Assembly: GCA_024734555.1 (NCBI GenBank)
Contig: JANPWX010000215.1
Span: forward strand, 422,943-486,942
Direction: 5' to 3'
DNA length: 64,000 bases
Source: Trochalopteron elliotii
Taxonomy: Eukaryota; Chordata; Aves; Passeriformes; Leiothrichidae
Both the position numbers and the translations under genes were made by a program. The notes under the pieces were generated by a model, which saw only the letters and a program-made list of their open reading frames with translations, had not been told where the DNA came from and did not search any database. Positions 40,482-53,760 of the stretch are shown here, piece after piece. Position 1 is the first letter of the stretch; every line of letters begins with the position of its first letter.

Positions 40482-40671
40482 GGTGATTGTTCACAAAGGG
40501 TGAATTCCACATTGAGTGAGACTAACTTTCTCCAGAAAACTTTTTGTATGTACTTTAATTCAGATGTCAGAGGACTCATATGGCTCTACTGGCTGAAAAC
40601 CTGTGTTGTTTTGCCATATCTCCTGTTAATAACAGTTACCAGACAGTCCACATGAAAAAAATACAAGACTC

Positions 40672-40685
40672 TTTTTTTTTTTTTT
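40672..40685. repeat. Poly-T tract (T14)
   Basis: Uninterrupted run of 14 T in intergenic DNA. Confidence 0.85.
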
Positions 40686-43600
40686 AATGCCACATAAAAA
40701 ATAGTACTTAAAATTTTCCCAGTTGTAATTTCTGTGAAGGGGAAAATGGACTATTTACACAGACAAAGCTGCAGTTTCCAGACCTGAATCTTTGCTCATT
40801 CTATGTGAACCATGTGCCTTTAAGAACTGCTCTCTATCCTCATATTCCTTATTATAGGAAATTGCAGTTGGCAGCAATCAGGTTAAGTATTTAAATATTT
40901 TATAGTTAATTGAGGGAATTAAATTCACATTTCCAATTTAAAATATTTTCCCATCTTAACTACAAAACCTGGTTGTATGTTTTAAAGCTTTTTAAAAATG
41001 TCAATACTGACCTAATGTGAAAACACATTACTATCTTTTTCTTGTCATTTAAAGACAGAGTCATTCTCTAGCAAGCACCAAATAATGTATTATTTTGCTG
41101 CCTTCTCTTCATTTCCCTCCTCTGTCCCTTTCCCCATAGTTGACTAAGTGTCATATGTGGAGAAAATCCTCATAATGAAATTGCTGGCAGAATCTGGTCA
41201 AGAACAGTGATCCCTCTTAGTAGAGGATCACGTCCAACTTTTTTTTGTAGTCTACATTTTCCTTTTTATTTTTTTTTAGTCTAAATGACTTAGATATTTC
41301 CAAGTACAAGGCTTGGGGGAAAGGAATTGTGCTGACCTCTTCTTTGAAGTAAGATTAAAAAAAGGACAGGGAGAAAGTCTATTAAAACATGGCTGCCTTC
41401 CATGCTTTTTAAAAATGTGCTGTTTGTGTGTGCAATGCCTGCCAAGGAGTCTGTCTGCATCTTGTGTGTTCCAGTCAACAGTGCACACCCTTCAATTGCA
41501 TCTCATCTCCATTTTCGGGCAACTACATCTCACCTTTTCTCTGCTCTTAGCAAATATCTGAGAATTTCATCAGCACAGTCATCTGTGCCTTTTCCATACT
41601 GGTCTCAACTCTCAGGCTGCTGGGACAGCTGAACCCCAGTGCTGTTGATAGCCCAGGTGGGGTGGCACTTGCAGCCAATGCGATGGATTTTGGGGCAAGA
41701 GCTGGATTTATGTTGTCCTGAGCTTGACTTTCTTTTTTTAACTCTAGACCATTAAAGCCATTTCATTCTAATCTAAAAGAGCATGAATATTTCAATGCTA
41801 AGCATAGCATGGGAGCTCTGCTGCTCTGTGGGGGAATATTCTCCATGTGGAGTATTTCCAGAAGCTCAGCAAAGTGGCTGTTACCTAGGGTTCCTAAAAG
41901 GCAGCCAGTGCAGGAGCTGTGCTTTGTAGGCCAGCACATTCTGCTAATTGCCAGCTTCACTGCCACAGATTGGAGCCTGCAGCCCCTCACTGGGTTCCCC
42001 TGCTGATCCTGCAGACAGAGTGATCATTGATCTCAGTGGAAGCAAGGAGATCAATTGGGAACCAGGAAGTTTTTTTGATTACTAAGGCAAAATTTTGCTC
42101 CCATGACTGTGTCCCATTTCCAAGCTCCTGCTGGATCTGAACTCTGCTTCTCATAGACAGACTCCTACCTCACAATTGTTAGTAATTATGCATCTCATTC
42201 AGGGGCAGAAAGCCTTACTTCTTTCCTGAGACACACACCCAAATTGTGTCCCGCACACCAAGACAAGTCTGTGGCATCTGCTGTTTTTTCCCCTACTTTG
42301 CCTTTGTTTGGAAGGAGTGTGTGCAGCTAGAAGGAGGAGTTGTTCTGCATTTCTTCAAATCCCCACCTGAACCATCAGGGGTCCAGGCCTTAGGACACAG
42401 CTTCCTGCATCCCAGAGCATCCCTTCCCAAAGTTCACACTCAGTGGCTTTCAGTGAGGGGCTCTTCATCCTCAGGGTTAAATCCTCACCTTCCTCCTCTC
42501 TTTAAATAGACGGATATGAATTCAACCTTTATATAACTGGTTATAAAAAAATGAAAGGTTTAAGAAAAACAACCCTAGAAAGATGATTTGAGTACAGTGT
42601 GTTCATAGCCAAATACCATTAGAAAACAAATGTTTCCAGGTGTTGCTCGGAGTGAGGGATGAAGTAAGCCTGATGGCATGGGCAAACAAGTTCTACACGC
42701 TTGGGTTCACCACAGCAACCCTGCAGCTCCCTGCATGCCTCAGGCAGACCAGAGCAATCCCCACGTGGAGTGGAAGTGCTGCTCCTGGGCCGGAGGTGCT
42801 TGGCAAATGTTCACATCCCACCAGGACCAATGACTTTAGGCACTGGGATAGCCAGCAGAGCACACTTCAGCTCAGACTGCTGCTCACTAGGGGAACTTGT
42901 AAGCTGTCTCTGGGTGGACATGGTGTAATGGCAGTTTCTTAACCTGTGGAGCAAGGATGCAGTGGGAGCAGCAAGTAATGGAATGGCTGGCTTTGAAATT
43001 CATACAGGAGAGTTGCATCCTTGGATGATTTCAGAAAATTTGGAGCCCTATCCATCCTCTTAAATAGAGATCAGTTTAGGATGACATTCAGAGTACCATG
43101 CTTTGCTATTATTTAGAGTAGTAATGCTTCTCACTAGCCCTGTCCATGTTACAGCAAGTAATACTGCCCAAGGGGAGTGGATCTGTACAGTAAAAAATCC
43201 AAGGCTGAAGGCTTAACACCCTCTCCTACACATATTTCTAGTTTAGACTGCTGTTGCTCTTGCCTTACGAGCTGAATGTCCTCTGGATTCCACATCATGT
43301 ATTTTGGTTTAGTTTCATCCAAAGGGAAACCAGATTTCCTGCTCTGAGATGACTCTGTGATTGAAATGGAAACATGGTGAATTGCAATTTTCTGGAGACG
43401 AAGTCCCAAGCTGAATTGCTGACATGTACACATCCCTTATGTCTAAACAGGACTCCACTGTGAGAGCTCAGCAAGCTCAGACTTGAGCTCAGGAGATGCT
43501 GAAGTTGTTCTTGTGAAATCATAAACCAGGGATTTATTATGGCAATAACATAATAATTATGTAATTGCTACAAAAGTGGGATTTGTCAGAAAATCAGTTA

Positions 43601-46600
43601 TCCTCTTAGCTTCGTGATGCAGATCAGATAACAATAATTTTATTCAAGAATATTATCTAGTTTCCTACATTAACTTGTTCTCTGGATATAATGAAACACT
43701 ACAACAAATTATTCTCAAATTGCTCTTATTTCTCCATACTTTGCCTTTTATACATGTAAATGTTGTGGGGACAGATGTTGCATTTTTGGGCAATTTTTTA
43801 AAATTACTATTCCAAATAGAAAGGAAACAAACTCAACATGGAATGAAACATAAAACAGGTCACTTCTGGGTTTACATTACTTAAAACTGTAAAATAATGT
43901 AACATGTCTCTTCCACTTTTAATATTGGTTTTTTGGCAAAGCAATTTTGAAAACAAACCAAAACATTTAAAGATATTTTTGATGACAAACTACTCTTTTA
44001 CTTACAAGTTGAAAGTTACCAGAATAGTAAAGCATGTGAAGAGTTTAAATTTTGACGCTTATTGACTTTCCAGTGGAAAATATTCTCAGTAAAACTGACT
44101 AGTTGCTTCTTTAAAAGCAAGGAAGAAGATAAACAACATTAAGTTGGAAAATGTCTTAGCTATCCAAAAGGAAAAACAACTACAAACTTTTAAAACCTCC
44201 TCCAGGTTCTTCACCATCACTATTTGAGATAACCTTCTAATTATGAATGCCACCATTTGGGAGATTTGTGATGGGGATTTTTAACTGAAAAACAATTAGG
44301 AATGTGAATTGTGTTTTGTGTATGATACACGTTTTTTTAACTTTTTACTAGTCACACCATGAGATGTAACATGGCCTGGTAGTGCCTACTAAAGGTTTTG
44401 GTCCAAAGAAGCAGCAATTTTCACTATACAGCCTTCAGATGTAGCTTTTTGGACTCCTATATTAATATGTGCAGCTTTATATGACTCCCATATTTATATG
44501 GCTTCTATATTGAGGAGCTTTGTATTTCTCCTGTAAACAGTCATCTCCCCTAATCCATACTGTATGGAACAGTTTGAAAATAACATTATTAACGGGAAGG
44601 TAGTCACCCACAGAAAGTATAATCACATTTGATTTTAAAAAATAACAATAAACTGAGCATGTTGCCTGGATCTCACTTGCCTATTTCCCTTTTGCAGAAG
44701 GATATTTAAGCTATGGATAATTTATAAACAAATAGTATTATATTATTGATCGCTGATCTCTATGGTTACTGAAATCCTCCAGTTGCATGGGTAAAGCGGC
44801 ATGAGCCAGAGTAGGGTGGAAATGTGGGAATTATTACAAAAGACAAAGAAGGATAATTATCCTTTATTTTACACTTATTCTCATAAGTGGCAAAGCTGTT
44901 TTGTCTTTACATGAGGAGTTGGTGAGAAAAAAGCAACATTGTACTCAAACACCATAAACCAGGTTCTCGCAAGTAAGAGTGCACTGAAGTTCATGGTGTG
45001 CTGGTCAGATTTAGATCCTGATCTTTGTCCATGGTGTTGTTATAGACCTTTCTGAAACTTTCCACTTATTGTCATACTGGGAGCTGTGAGAATACCACCA
45101 GCTCGAGAGTTACTCTCCTACAATGTCACTTTAAAGTAGTGGTAAGTACTCAGGCTTGTACGGTTAAGTTTTTAAACGTTTTTTTTTTCTTCTTGCTGTA
45201 TGAAATACCCAAACAACCTACAGGAGTGTTATTGTTATTATAATTATTATAAAAATTAAGCATAAAAATATCCAAACATATAATATTAAGTACCTTAAAA
45301 TTCAGCCTTCCCATACCACTACCTCTATTTTTCAGTACAGTAATCTCAGACAGTTCTTGGAGCAACAGGGTGGGAAATTTTAAAGCAAACTTCAGTGAAG
45401 TTTACTTTTTTAACAAACATGTTTCTAATACCCTTCTATGTCACCTTTGAACCAACCAGAAGCAGGTTAGTCCTCTTCTAGATACCTTGAGTCCAAGCTG
45501 TCTAACTGCTTTAAAATGTAAATAGAAATTAGTGGAGGAAGTTTTTGCCTTTTTATTGAAATAATGTTGAAGAAAAAACCTCTATTAGTCTCCACACACT
45601 GATTATTCTTTGACTTTTTCTTATCAGGTTCTTTTCCATTTGCTTTTAGTTTTCCTATTTCTGAATTCAATTTCCCCTAGCCTCATCTTTGTGGAATATT
45701 TATCCTGCCACAAGCTATTCCCCAAGGCTGTGGATATCTGCTTTCCAATCTAGCTGCAGAGGTAACTGTCCTGAAGGACATGGTCACCTTTTCCATGGCA
45801 GCTACCAGAGGGCTCACCAACTGCTCCTTTCTCCTTGCATTCCTGCATATTTTTTTAAACAGTAAAATACTGCCTGTTAGCCTAGTCAATATTTTAATAC
45901 TCTCTGGCCACTCTCCTCTCTGTCTATTTATTGAAAGGCACTTTTAAGATTCCTTCCCAAATAAAGCATGTTAATGATTTTTTTATTCTTTTTCCACTGT
46001 AAGTTTACTCCCAAATATGGTATTTTTGGCATGTGTCGTATCTCTCAAGGCTCCTAGTGGAGTGGATACTTACAACAAGGAGTAGATATTAAAAACAAAA
46101 ATGGGATTTAGAAAGAATGTTCTTCCACATAATGTATTTCAGAAAAAGTAGCAGAAATGAAAGCATTTAAATACACGAGAGCCATAAAGTTGTTAAACCA
46201 AGATGCTTAGGTACTACTGTAGCCACGGAAGGACCATAAGCAATAAAAGGATCCACTTTTGGAACACAAAGTATATACAAGACTATAGAAAACAAATCAT
46301 TCAGCATATGGAAAGAGGATTTGTGGATGTTTTTGGCTACAGGAAATCTCAAAAGCTGACTACAGAAGTAATTTCAGAACTGCCATTAAATGACACTTCC
46401 ATAAAAAACAGTGAAGCAACAATATACTTCTATCTATGTTTCTGTGTAATTGCATCATTCCCTGCCCCAGATGTCTAATTCCCTGAAAAATTCCATCTGC
46501 AGAAGGAAAACAGTAGCCAAGAATCAAGCTGAAATGAGCCCACTAGTGAGAACTGAAAATTGGGGTTTGCAAAGTCAGGTCTTGGGGAAACTACCACAAG

Positions 46601-49600
46601 ATGTATATCTTAAAAATAATAAAAAATGGCTTCAGAAATCAGAAAGACGAGTTTTGTCTTCACTCCTTCCTAAATAAGAAAAATAAATTGCAAAAGATGC
46701 AAGGCTAGATCACATTAGAGAATTCTCATAAATGATATATTACATAGTTGGACATTAAACTGTTAATCCAGGAAAGCTTCAGAGTATGGGTTTCCAATTT
46801 CCACTTTATGAATTTTTGTCAGCACAGCTTCCTGTGGTCAGATGACGTATCCTGTCAGTGCCAGGCTTTTTTTCCCAAAATACTTAATTGAATTTTAATG
46901 ACGTGCAGAATCTCACACACCAGTGCTTTGTTGAAAGGCAGTGGTAGAGACCATTCCAGTTTTTTGTTCCTGATTGTACCTTTGTGATTTCTTACTATAT
47001 TAATTCTTGTAAGCATGTCTAATTTTCTCACCGAAGACTTAACCACGTGAACTTTAATTAAACACATTAGTAGTCATGGAACAATTAATGTAAGTCTTCC
47101 ACAGAAAGAATTGGTCTGCAGGGAAGAGGAGCTGAACAGTGAGTGTACTGTGTGCTAGCACTTTATTTACAGAGGCCACACTGAGAAAACCTCAAATCAA
47201 ATCAATATCAGTTTGCCTAAAGAAAAACCTATCATGCTTCATGGACTGAGACACTAAAGTCTTCTTCTTGCCGATTATTCTTAATACACGGCCGCTGTCC
47301 TGGAGCTTAATCAGAATTCATGAAGCTGCTGAAGTCAAGAAAGATTATTGATCTTATTAAAGATGTAACAGCACCAGACTGAGAAGATGGAGCCTCCAGA
47401 GGAAGGAGAGGATGGGAGCCTCTGGGAGAAGCTGAAGCAGCTACACTTCACTCTGTGTTTAGCTCACACTGCCACGAGAAACCAGAGGCATTTTTCTTTC
47501 TCAGCTCAAGAGCTTTAAAGCCAGGGCGCAACTGCCCCATGTTGAGCACTTACATCTCTCCACCTACAGCTGCAAAGTATGCCTTCCTGGTCATCATCAA
47601 CAATGTTTTAATTAACTTTGGAGGCTTAATTCCTTCCTCAGTTAATCCCATCTAATGCTACTGGTAATAAAGGAGTGGCATAGGTGTAGCTGGATGGGAA
47701 TTTAGAAATTGTAGGTTACAAGGATGTTACAGATGGCCTAACTTGACTGACACAGCTGGTACTAACACAGAGAGAAATCATCTAGGTATACTTTTGTATC
47801 CTAGTGCTTTTCTGTATTGACTCTAGGGTGCAAATAATTGCTATTAATTAGGAGGTATTTTGTTTAGACTGACCCAAAATATTTTTTCTTTTTTTTTTGA
47901 GGAACAGAAAAACTGCAGAAGTCTAAATTCAAATAAGTTGTTACTTTTGACAGGAAATTGCTTGTTTTATTCAGAAGTAAGTAGAACAAGAGGAATCAAA
48001 GCACTCAGTTCACAGAAATTTGGAGTTGGGTACCCCCTGCTGAACACCTGCATGGGTTATGCTGCTTCACTCACTGAGATGCGAGAAACTGGGTTAAATT
48101 TGGAGGGATCCTTCAGCCTCAAGGACCAGGACATTCGGAGCTGAATCTCCCTCAATCTCTCCTGCTATCACTCTTCCATCCTCCCTTTATATAAAATGCA
48201 TAATAAATATTGGGTTAGTCAGAGCCCATCCCTTAAGACAAAAACTCCTTACTCCTGGTCCTCGTAATTTTTTTCCCACTGCCAAAGGATCAAAGGGATG
48301 GAAAGAATGATGGCAGAGAAGGAGAGGCACTGACTCTTGCCTCCCTTCGCAGTCTGATGAGGACAGAGGAGTGTGCAGCTGGACACTTTCAGGGTGATAA
48401 CCTTGAGCTCCTCCTCCCCCTTCCTGTGCCCTGCCCTTAGAGGTGCTGCTCCACCCTGATGTTTACTCACATGCACAAAATACACCAGGATCAAGAGCAG
48501 GGACTGGGGACCTCACCTCAGAAAGGAATAGAACATGGTAATTAAAAGACAAATTTAGGTAGGAAATTAAAAAGTTCAATTCAAATAATCTCATGAAGAA
48601 GAAGGTCTTGACCATACAGCTCCCAAGTTCTGCATTATTCAAGTACCAGATATTGCATCAAAGGAGGCACAAGTCCTTTCGTTTTCTCCTCCAGCTTTAT
48701 TTATCTAGGTAAAAAAGTCAGCTGAAACTATTTGGCAAATCTGATGCAGATTAAAGTGGGGGGAAACTAAACCCAGTACTTCTGATAATTACTGTAGTCA
48801 TCTAAAACATTCACCCAGCTGAACACCACAGTGGTATTCTTACAGCACACCTGTGCAGGCAGGATTGTCAAGCTAAACTGGAATTCATTTTATCTCTCCA
48901 CTGCAGATGAAAATTAAAACTTAAAACCAGAAAGAAGTACATATGTCTTCTGGCTAGCAACCACTCTCTTGATAACAGGTGACATGCATCTGCTCTTATC
49001 AGGATGAAAGCTGCTGCCAGAGAGGTAAGAAAGAATTTTTAGATTCATTTCCATTGCAAAAGTGCTGCATCAGCTGGATGAGCTGTGCTGCTCAGAGGAA
49101 TACTTTCTGACTCCCTACTCTTTCCAGAAATGGTCCTTTCTATGGTGGTGTGTCCTCACATGCCAGTCCAGACCATTTTCTGGTTGGTGAGGGGGAACCC
49201 CGTCCTCCAGTGGGGAGAGAGAAGCCCAAGATCTTGTTGCCTGTTCTTGTCATCCAGGAAGGCATCGCAGTGCTGGAGCCGGGAGCTGGACCAGAGCTGT
49301 GCTGTGCTTGAATTTCATGTCAGTGATGTATTTCTCAAACACCATGGAGCAGGTTAATCCTTCAGTTCCACTGTGTTATTCAGGTAGTGTCATAGATAAT
49401 TTTTTACCTTACAATGTATAGATTCTGTATTTATGATCTATCTGACTTATCTGAGAGTTAATTGTGGAAAGGAGACAAAATTTTCTTTTTCATCAAGAAA
49501 ATCTTTAGAAAAAGGCCATCTCAATATTAAAAAGTATTTATGGAGTATGCCGCATTGCAAAGATGAATTTTATTCTGATTTTCCTACATTAGAAAAGCAA

Positions 49601-50049
49601 ATGTTTGCCTCTTGCAACACTCCTCTGAAATCAACCTTGATAGTTTCTGTGGAGTGAGGTCTAAACCTTATCTTGCAGCTGTGCATCCACATGTGTCAAC
49701 CCACATATGTCATGTAGTTTTAAGCAAATAATTTCATGCAAAGTGTTTTATTTCAAGACTGAAACATTGTTCCAGGACAGTTAGTATAGGAGTGAGGCCA
49801 GGTGGGTGGACCTTTGAAGGGTTTTTTCCAAGGCAAGGAAGGGACCATGATAAAGCTCTCTCTGATATCCTAGATGTGATTGTAAAAAGACCAATGAAGA
49901 GAGAGATGACTTACTTTAAGATACAGCAAACACTCTGTTCCCATTGATAATCTATGCTAGCCCACTGTGTGTAGAGCACTATTTGTCTTGCACGAAAAGT
50001 GCAAAATAATCTCAATATGTTGTCTGAGAGACCGTAAATATCTGTTCAG

Positions 50050-50068
50050 AAAAAAAAAAAAAAAAAAA
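50050..50068. repeat. Poly-A tract (A19)
   Basis: Uninterrupted run of 19 A. The preceding sequence is not recognisable as a processed pseudogene or LINE end. Confidence 0.9.
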
Positions 50069-52386
50069 GGCACTGGGACCACAATAGAGTATATACTATC
50101 AGCAATAAGTATACTCAAAAATAAACGCTTCAAAAGGGCAGAATTGCCTTAGGTAGGACTTCCTTGCCTTTCCAGAGTAAACATACCAGTACCACTACAA
50201 CCAGACATCTAAGAAATCATATGTATTTTGAACCACTTAGGATTGATTTGGGAAACACGAAAAAGCATCTCATAGAAAATCCATGGACATGTTTTATTAG
50301 TGTGAATAGCTACTCATTTTCTCTATGTATGTCACACACTCAGTAGCTCAGGAAGATATGTGGATACAAAAATTAACTCATAATTCTGACTGGATAATTC
50401 TCATTATCCAATTAATTTCTTGTAGAAGGCTGTTTCTCAAATAAGCCATGGACTACACCAGACTTTTGATGTACCATTATTATTTATGGGATAGCAGTAG
50501 ATTAAAACCAAGGTTTATCTTTCCAAGGATATATATGCTGATGCTGATATATAACAGGATTTGGCACATCAACTAACTTCTTTGTGTTTCTTAAAATGTG
50601 TCATGTAAATACAATAAGCAAGTCCTTTTCTCTCCTGAATCTGTATGAATTCATAATAGTGTCCTTATGTAATCAGTGTTTTTCTCCTAAAGATTCAGGT
50701 TTCCTTGAATGGTAGAATAATTTGTTTGGCAGAATACTTTTAATTAAGGCACACCCATAAACACTGGAATGTTGGAGGATGATGTTTTTTGGAGCTGCTG
50801 CTGCATGCTTGTGAGTATGCTACATATCTTGAAAGAAAATGGTTGTTTCAACATAAACCTAAATGTCTTATAACAGCTTTTTTTGTACTTTTAATTTATG
50901 CTACTTTTGAACATGTTAAATTTTAGTTTATGTGTAGGTTCAGCCCAGTACTTTTCTACCAAGTGTGAAGGGGAGTGATGCACTACAGGCTGTAATTTAG
51001 GGGCAGGTTGGAACTGCCTGAAATATGCGTATCTTCATAATTTATTCCTAAGATGCTATTATTACCTGAACTCTCTGTAGTTTCAGCACTAAATATCCTT
51101 CCCTTCCCTCTGCACTGGGGTGGAAAGGCGGTGGGAGGGAAGCAAAGTTATTTTTACTTCTGTGGCTGCCAAGCCGCGTGCCAGAGGCTCCATGAGCCCA
51201 CGCAAGCTGGGGGATAGAGCTGGGCTGCCAAGGTCTGTGCTGGCTGTGGGCAAAGTAGGGATTTTCCAAACACTAAGACATCCTCAGAGAGATGGTGTTG
51301 GACTATGGGTACACTCAAAGCCAATACACAAATACTAAAAGCCTACCTGCCTAACGTAAACATTTAAAAGTGAGAGGTGTGTATTAATGTGGTACTCAGA
51401 TGTCACAGCAATGTCCATTCCATGCATGGAATCCAATGCCTGTATCAAAGGACCAAAGTGATCCCACCCCTGTATGTATTACTGTCTCTAAATACATTAC
51501 TATTGCAAAAGCCCAGCCAATGGGATCTTTGCTCTCATAAACTTTATGGTTATTTTTACATAGTGGCAGGGTCCCTCCTGTATAGCTATTTAAGTTCTTG
51601 AGAGTTTCTATGAGACTAATGCCAATTAAAATTCTTATTTTGCATATAGTAAAGTGGGATATTTTTAGTGTCATTTAGCATAGCTGGCTTATATATATGG
51701 CAAATAGCAACAAAATAAAGAAATTTAAATGTAATGAACTGTTTGAGCGGAATTTGTTAGTGAGAACTCTTCCTTGGAAAGTTTGCTGCTTAAAAGAAGG
51801 AAAGGTGTTTTATCTGGGAACTTAAACATCCACTGGATGATATGTTCCAGATTTTCGGACTGTTGGATGGATAAAGTGAGCTTCTAAATCTTCCCTATTC
51901 CTTGTGTTTGATCATGCCACTGCTAAAATTAGGCAGCAAGAAGCTTAATTTGTAGTAATGTAAGAATGATAAGCAGATAATGACATTTACACAGCAGTTA
52001 TGGGTTGTTTATCCACAGGTATTCCATATTGTTTATCCATATCGAGGGAAGGGGGAAATGCATGGGAGCTGGCAAAACACTAACAGCAAAGGTGGGCTTC
52101 CACTTGCATTATGCACAGGAATAGGACTTCTGATTTTATTTTCAAAATCTCTTTGTGTAAACTCAATTATTACTAATGACAGGGAGCAACAATTTTGAAA
52201 ATGTTATCTTGTTTCATCTACAGACACACATTTCCTGAGTAGCAGAAGACAAAAACTGGGTCTATGAAAGTTGCTTGAAAATTAATCAGTTTCTACACAA
52301 ATCCAAGAGAATATTTATTTTTTTTTTTGGTCGCTGTCCAAAGATCTGAGTATTATGAGACCGGACATGAGACTGGAAACAATTTC

Positions 52387-52471
52387 AAATTTTTTACATA
52401 TCTGTCACATTGATTCAAATGACATAATAAATTTTTACATATTTCTCATATTGATTCAAATTATGTAATAG
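52387..52471. repeat. 42-bp diverged tandem duplication
   Basis: AAATTTTTTACATAT...ATTGATTCAAATGACATAAT at 52387 recurs as AAATTTTTACATAT...ATTGATTCAAATTATGTAAT at 52429 (period 42). Copies differ at several positions, so the event is not recent. It lies just before the L2-like relic. Confidence 0.8.
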
Positions 52472-52559
52472 CTTCTACATGTTTAAAACCTAAAAGTATG
52501 TTTAATTTATCAATACAAACATTTAATTTAAATAATGCTATCCTGAAATCAGCTTCACA

Positions 52560-53760
52560 CACCTCTGCCTCTTCTTATCCATGTTATCAGTTCTTTCTTT
52601 TTCAAGAGAAGATCTAATTAACAAATCCATGATCTTTCTCCTTTCACTCACTCTCCCACTCTCTTCTCTCACTCCCAATCCCTTTTCCTGGCAATTCTTA
52701 TCAGATTTTCGTTTCATCCCTCCTCCTATACCAGTAATTTTCCTGTAATTTTCTATTTGTAGAGTTTCTTTTCCTTGTTCTTTGTTTCTTGTAACTGTTC
52801 ACAAACATCCCAGTGTACCTGGAATGATATCTGTCTCATCCATATTTTTAAAATCCTACATTTGGCCTAATTTTTCTCTCATATTTCTGCTGAGTTTTCC
52901 TCCTGTCTCTAAGTTTTAAAATAAAATAATGCACTGCCTGAAACTATGACCTCAGATGGCTTTCTGCAACTTCACCTTTTCCCAAGATGTCTTTAATTTC
53001 AGCTGTGTACAACCCACTCAGCTCTTTTGAGGTCATTATTAGTGATGTGACCAAATCTCAGGACTCCTTCCACCTCCACAGCGTGTGATGTTATTGATCA
53101 TACTGTGACTCAGAAATATCGTCCTCTCTTGACTCACCATTGAAAAGATAGAAAGGGGTTTTGTGGCATTTTTTGTTTTTTTTCCTTTTCTTGTTTTCTT
53201 TTTCAAATTATTGCCAATTCCTTAGCTTTTCTTTCAGCTGTGGGAGATCTAAATCCTGAATTTCAACAGATACCTCACCAGGCTCCTTTTTTTACCTCTT
53301 ATTATTCTACCTGTGTGTTTTTCTAGGTGATTTCTTACAATTTCATCAATGCAACTGTAATATCTAGAATGCAAGTCTCCACTTTCATCACCCATACCTG
53401 ATTTCCCCTTGAGTCTAAAACACTGAAGTCAAGACACCTTTCCCAAATGTTCTCTCTGATTTTTTCACCTCTCTCTGTATCCTTTCCTGGCACTCATTCC
53501 CCTTCAGTGCCATCTTGAATAGAAGTTAGGAGCATCCATTGGGCACTCCTCTATAATCTTATCTCATATCTTACTGTGCAGTTTGTTGTTCCAAGCTGAC
53601 AGTGCCATTTTCAGTTGCCCTTTCATCTTTGTCTCTCAGAAGTTCTTTCAGATATATATATTTCAGGCTTTCTTCTAGAAAACTATGCCCAAAATAGACT
53701 TTCAAGGCCTCCCTTCAAAGTTATCTCAAATCCCACTACTTTCAAGATGCATTCAGGTAA
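52560..53760 (+). mobile_element. Ancient L2-type LINE ORF2 relic
   Basis: A pyrimidine-rich block of 1.2 kb whose landmarks match, in order, the reverse-transcriptase ORF of L2 LINEs. About 53030-53142 reads GGTCATTATTAGTGATGTGA, CCAAATCTCAGGACTCC, then CTCCACAGCGTGTGATGTTA and TTGATCATACTGTGA. This corresponds to the L2 'evindlt-ksqg' and 'DLSTAFDTVDHTLL' segment. A piece at 53340-53400 (TTTCATCAATGCAACT, ...CACCCATACCTGATTTCCCC) fits the following Phe-Ile-Asn and Tyr-Ala-Asp-Asp region. The end at 53700-53750 (CTCCCTTCAAAGTTATCTC then TTTCAAGATGCATTC) fits the L2 'pfK.llkshLlqdAF' terminus. About half of the expected distance between these points is missing, and the frame is broken many times. 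The match is from memory of L2 structure; a related CR1/L3-type LINE is the alternative. Confidence 0.65.

Larger units (their letters stand above)
33976..52386. other. Intergenic region with no supported gene
   Basis: About 18 kb downstream of UMAD1. It holds a perfect 22-bp hairpin (37539), a 32-bp tandem duplication (38849), a degenerate TA/GATA repeat (40408), T14 and A19 tracts (40672 and 50050) and a small GC-rich patch (51115). Open frames of 60-120 residues, for example around 42640-42942 and 49085-49357, have no recognisable domain and no splice-consistent context. I see no RNA gene and no identifiable transposon. A lncRNA exon cannot be excluded from sequence alone. Confidence 0.6.

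Noticed and set aside
42640..42942. 100-codon open frame on the + strand in a slightly GC-richer segment
   Set aside because: No domain, no similarity I recognise and no splice or promoter context. GC-richer DNA has fewer stops by chance.
49085..49357. 90-codon open frame in a GC-richer patch
   Set aside because: Composition gives it length; the translated product is low in recognisable structure and matches no family I know.
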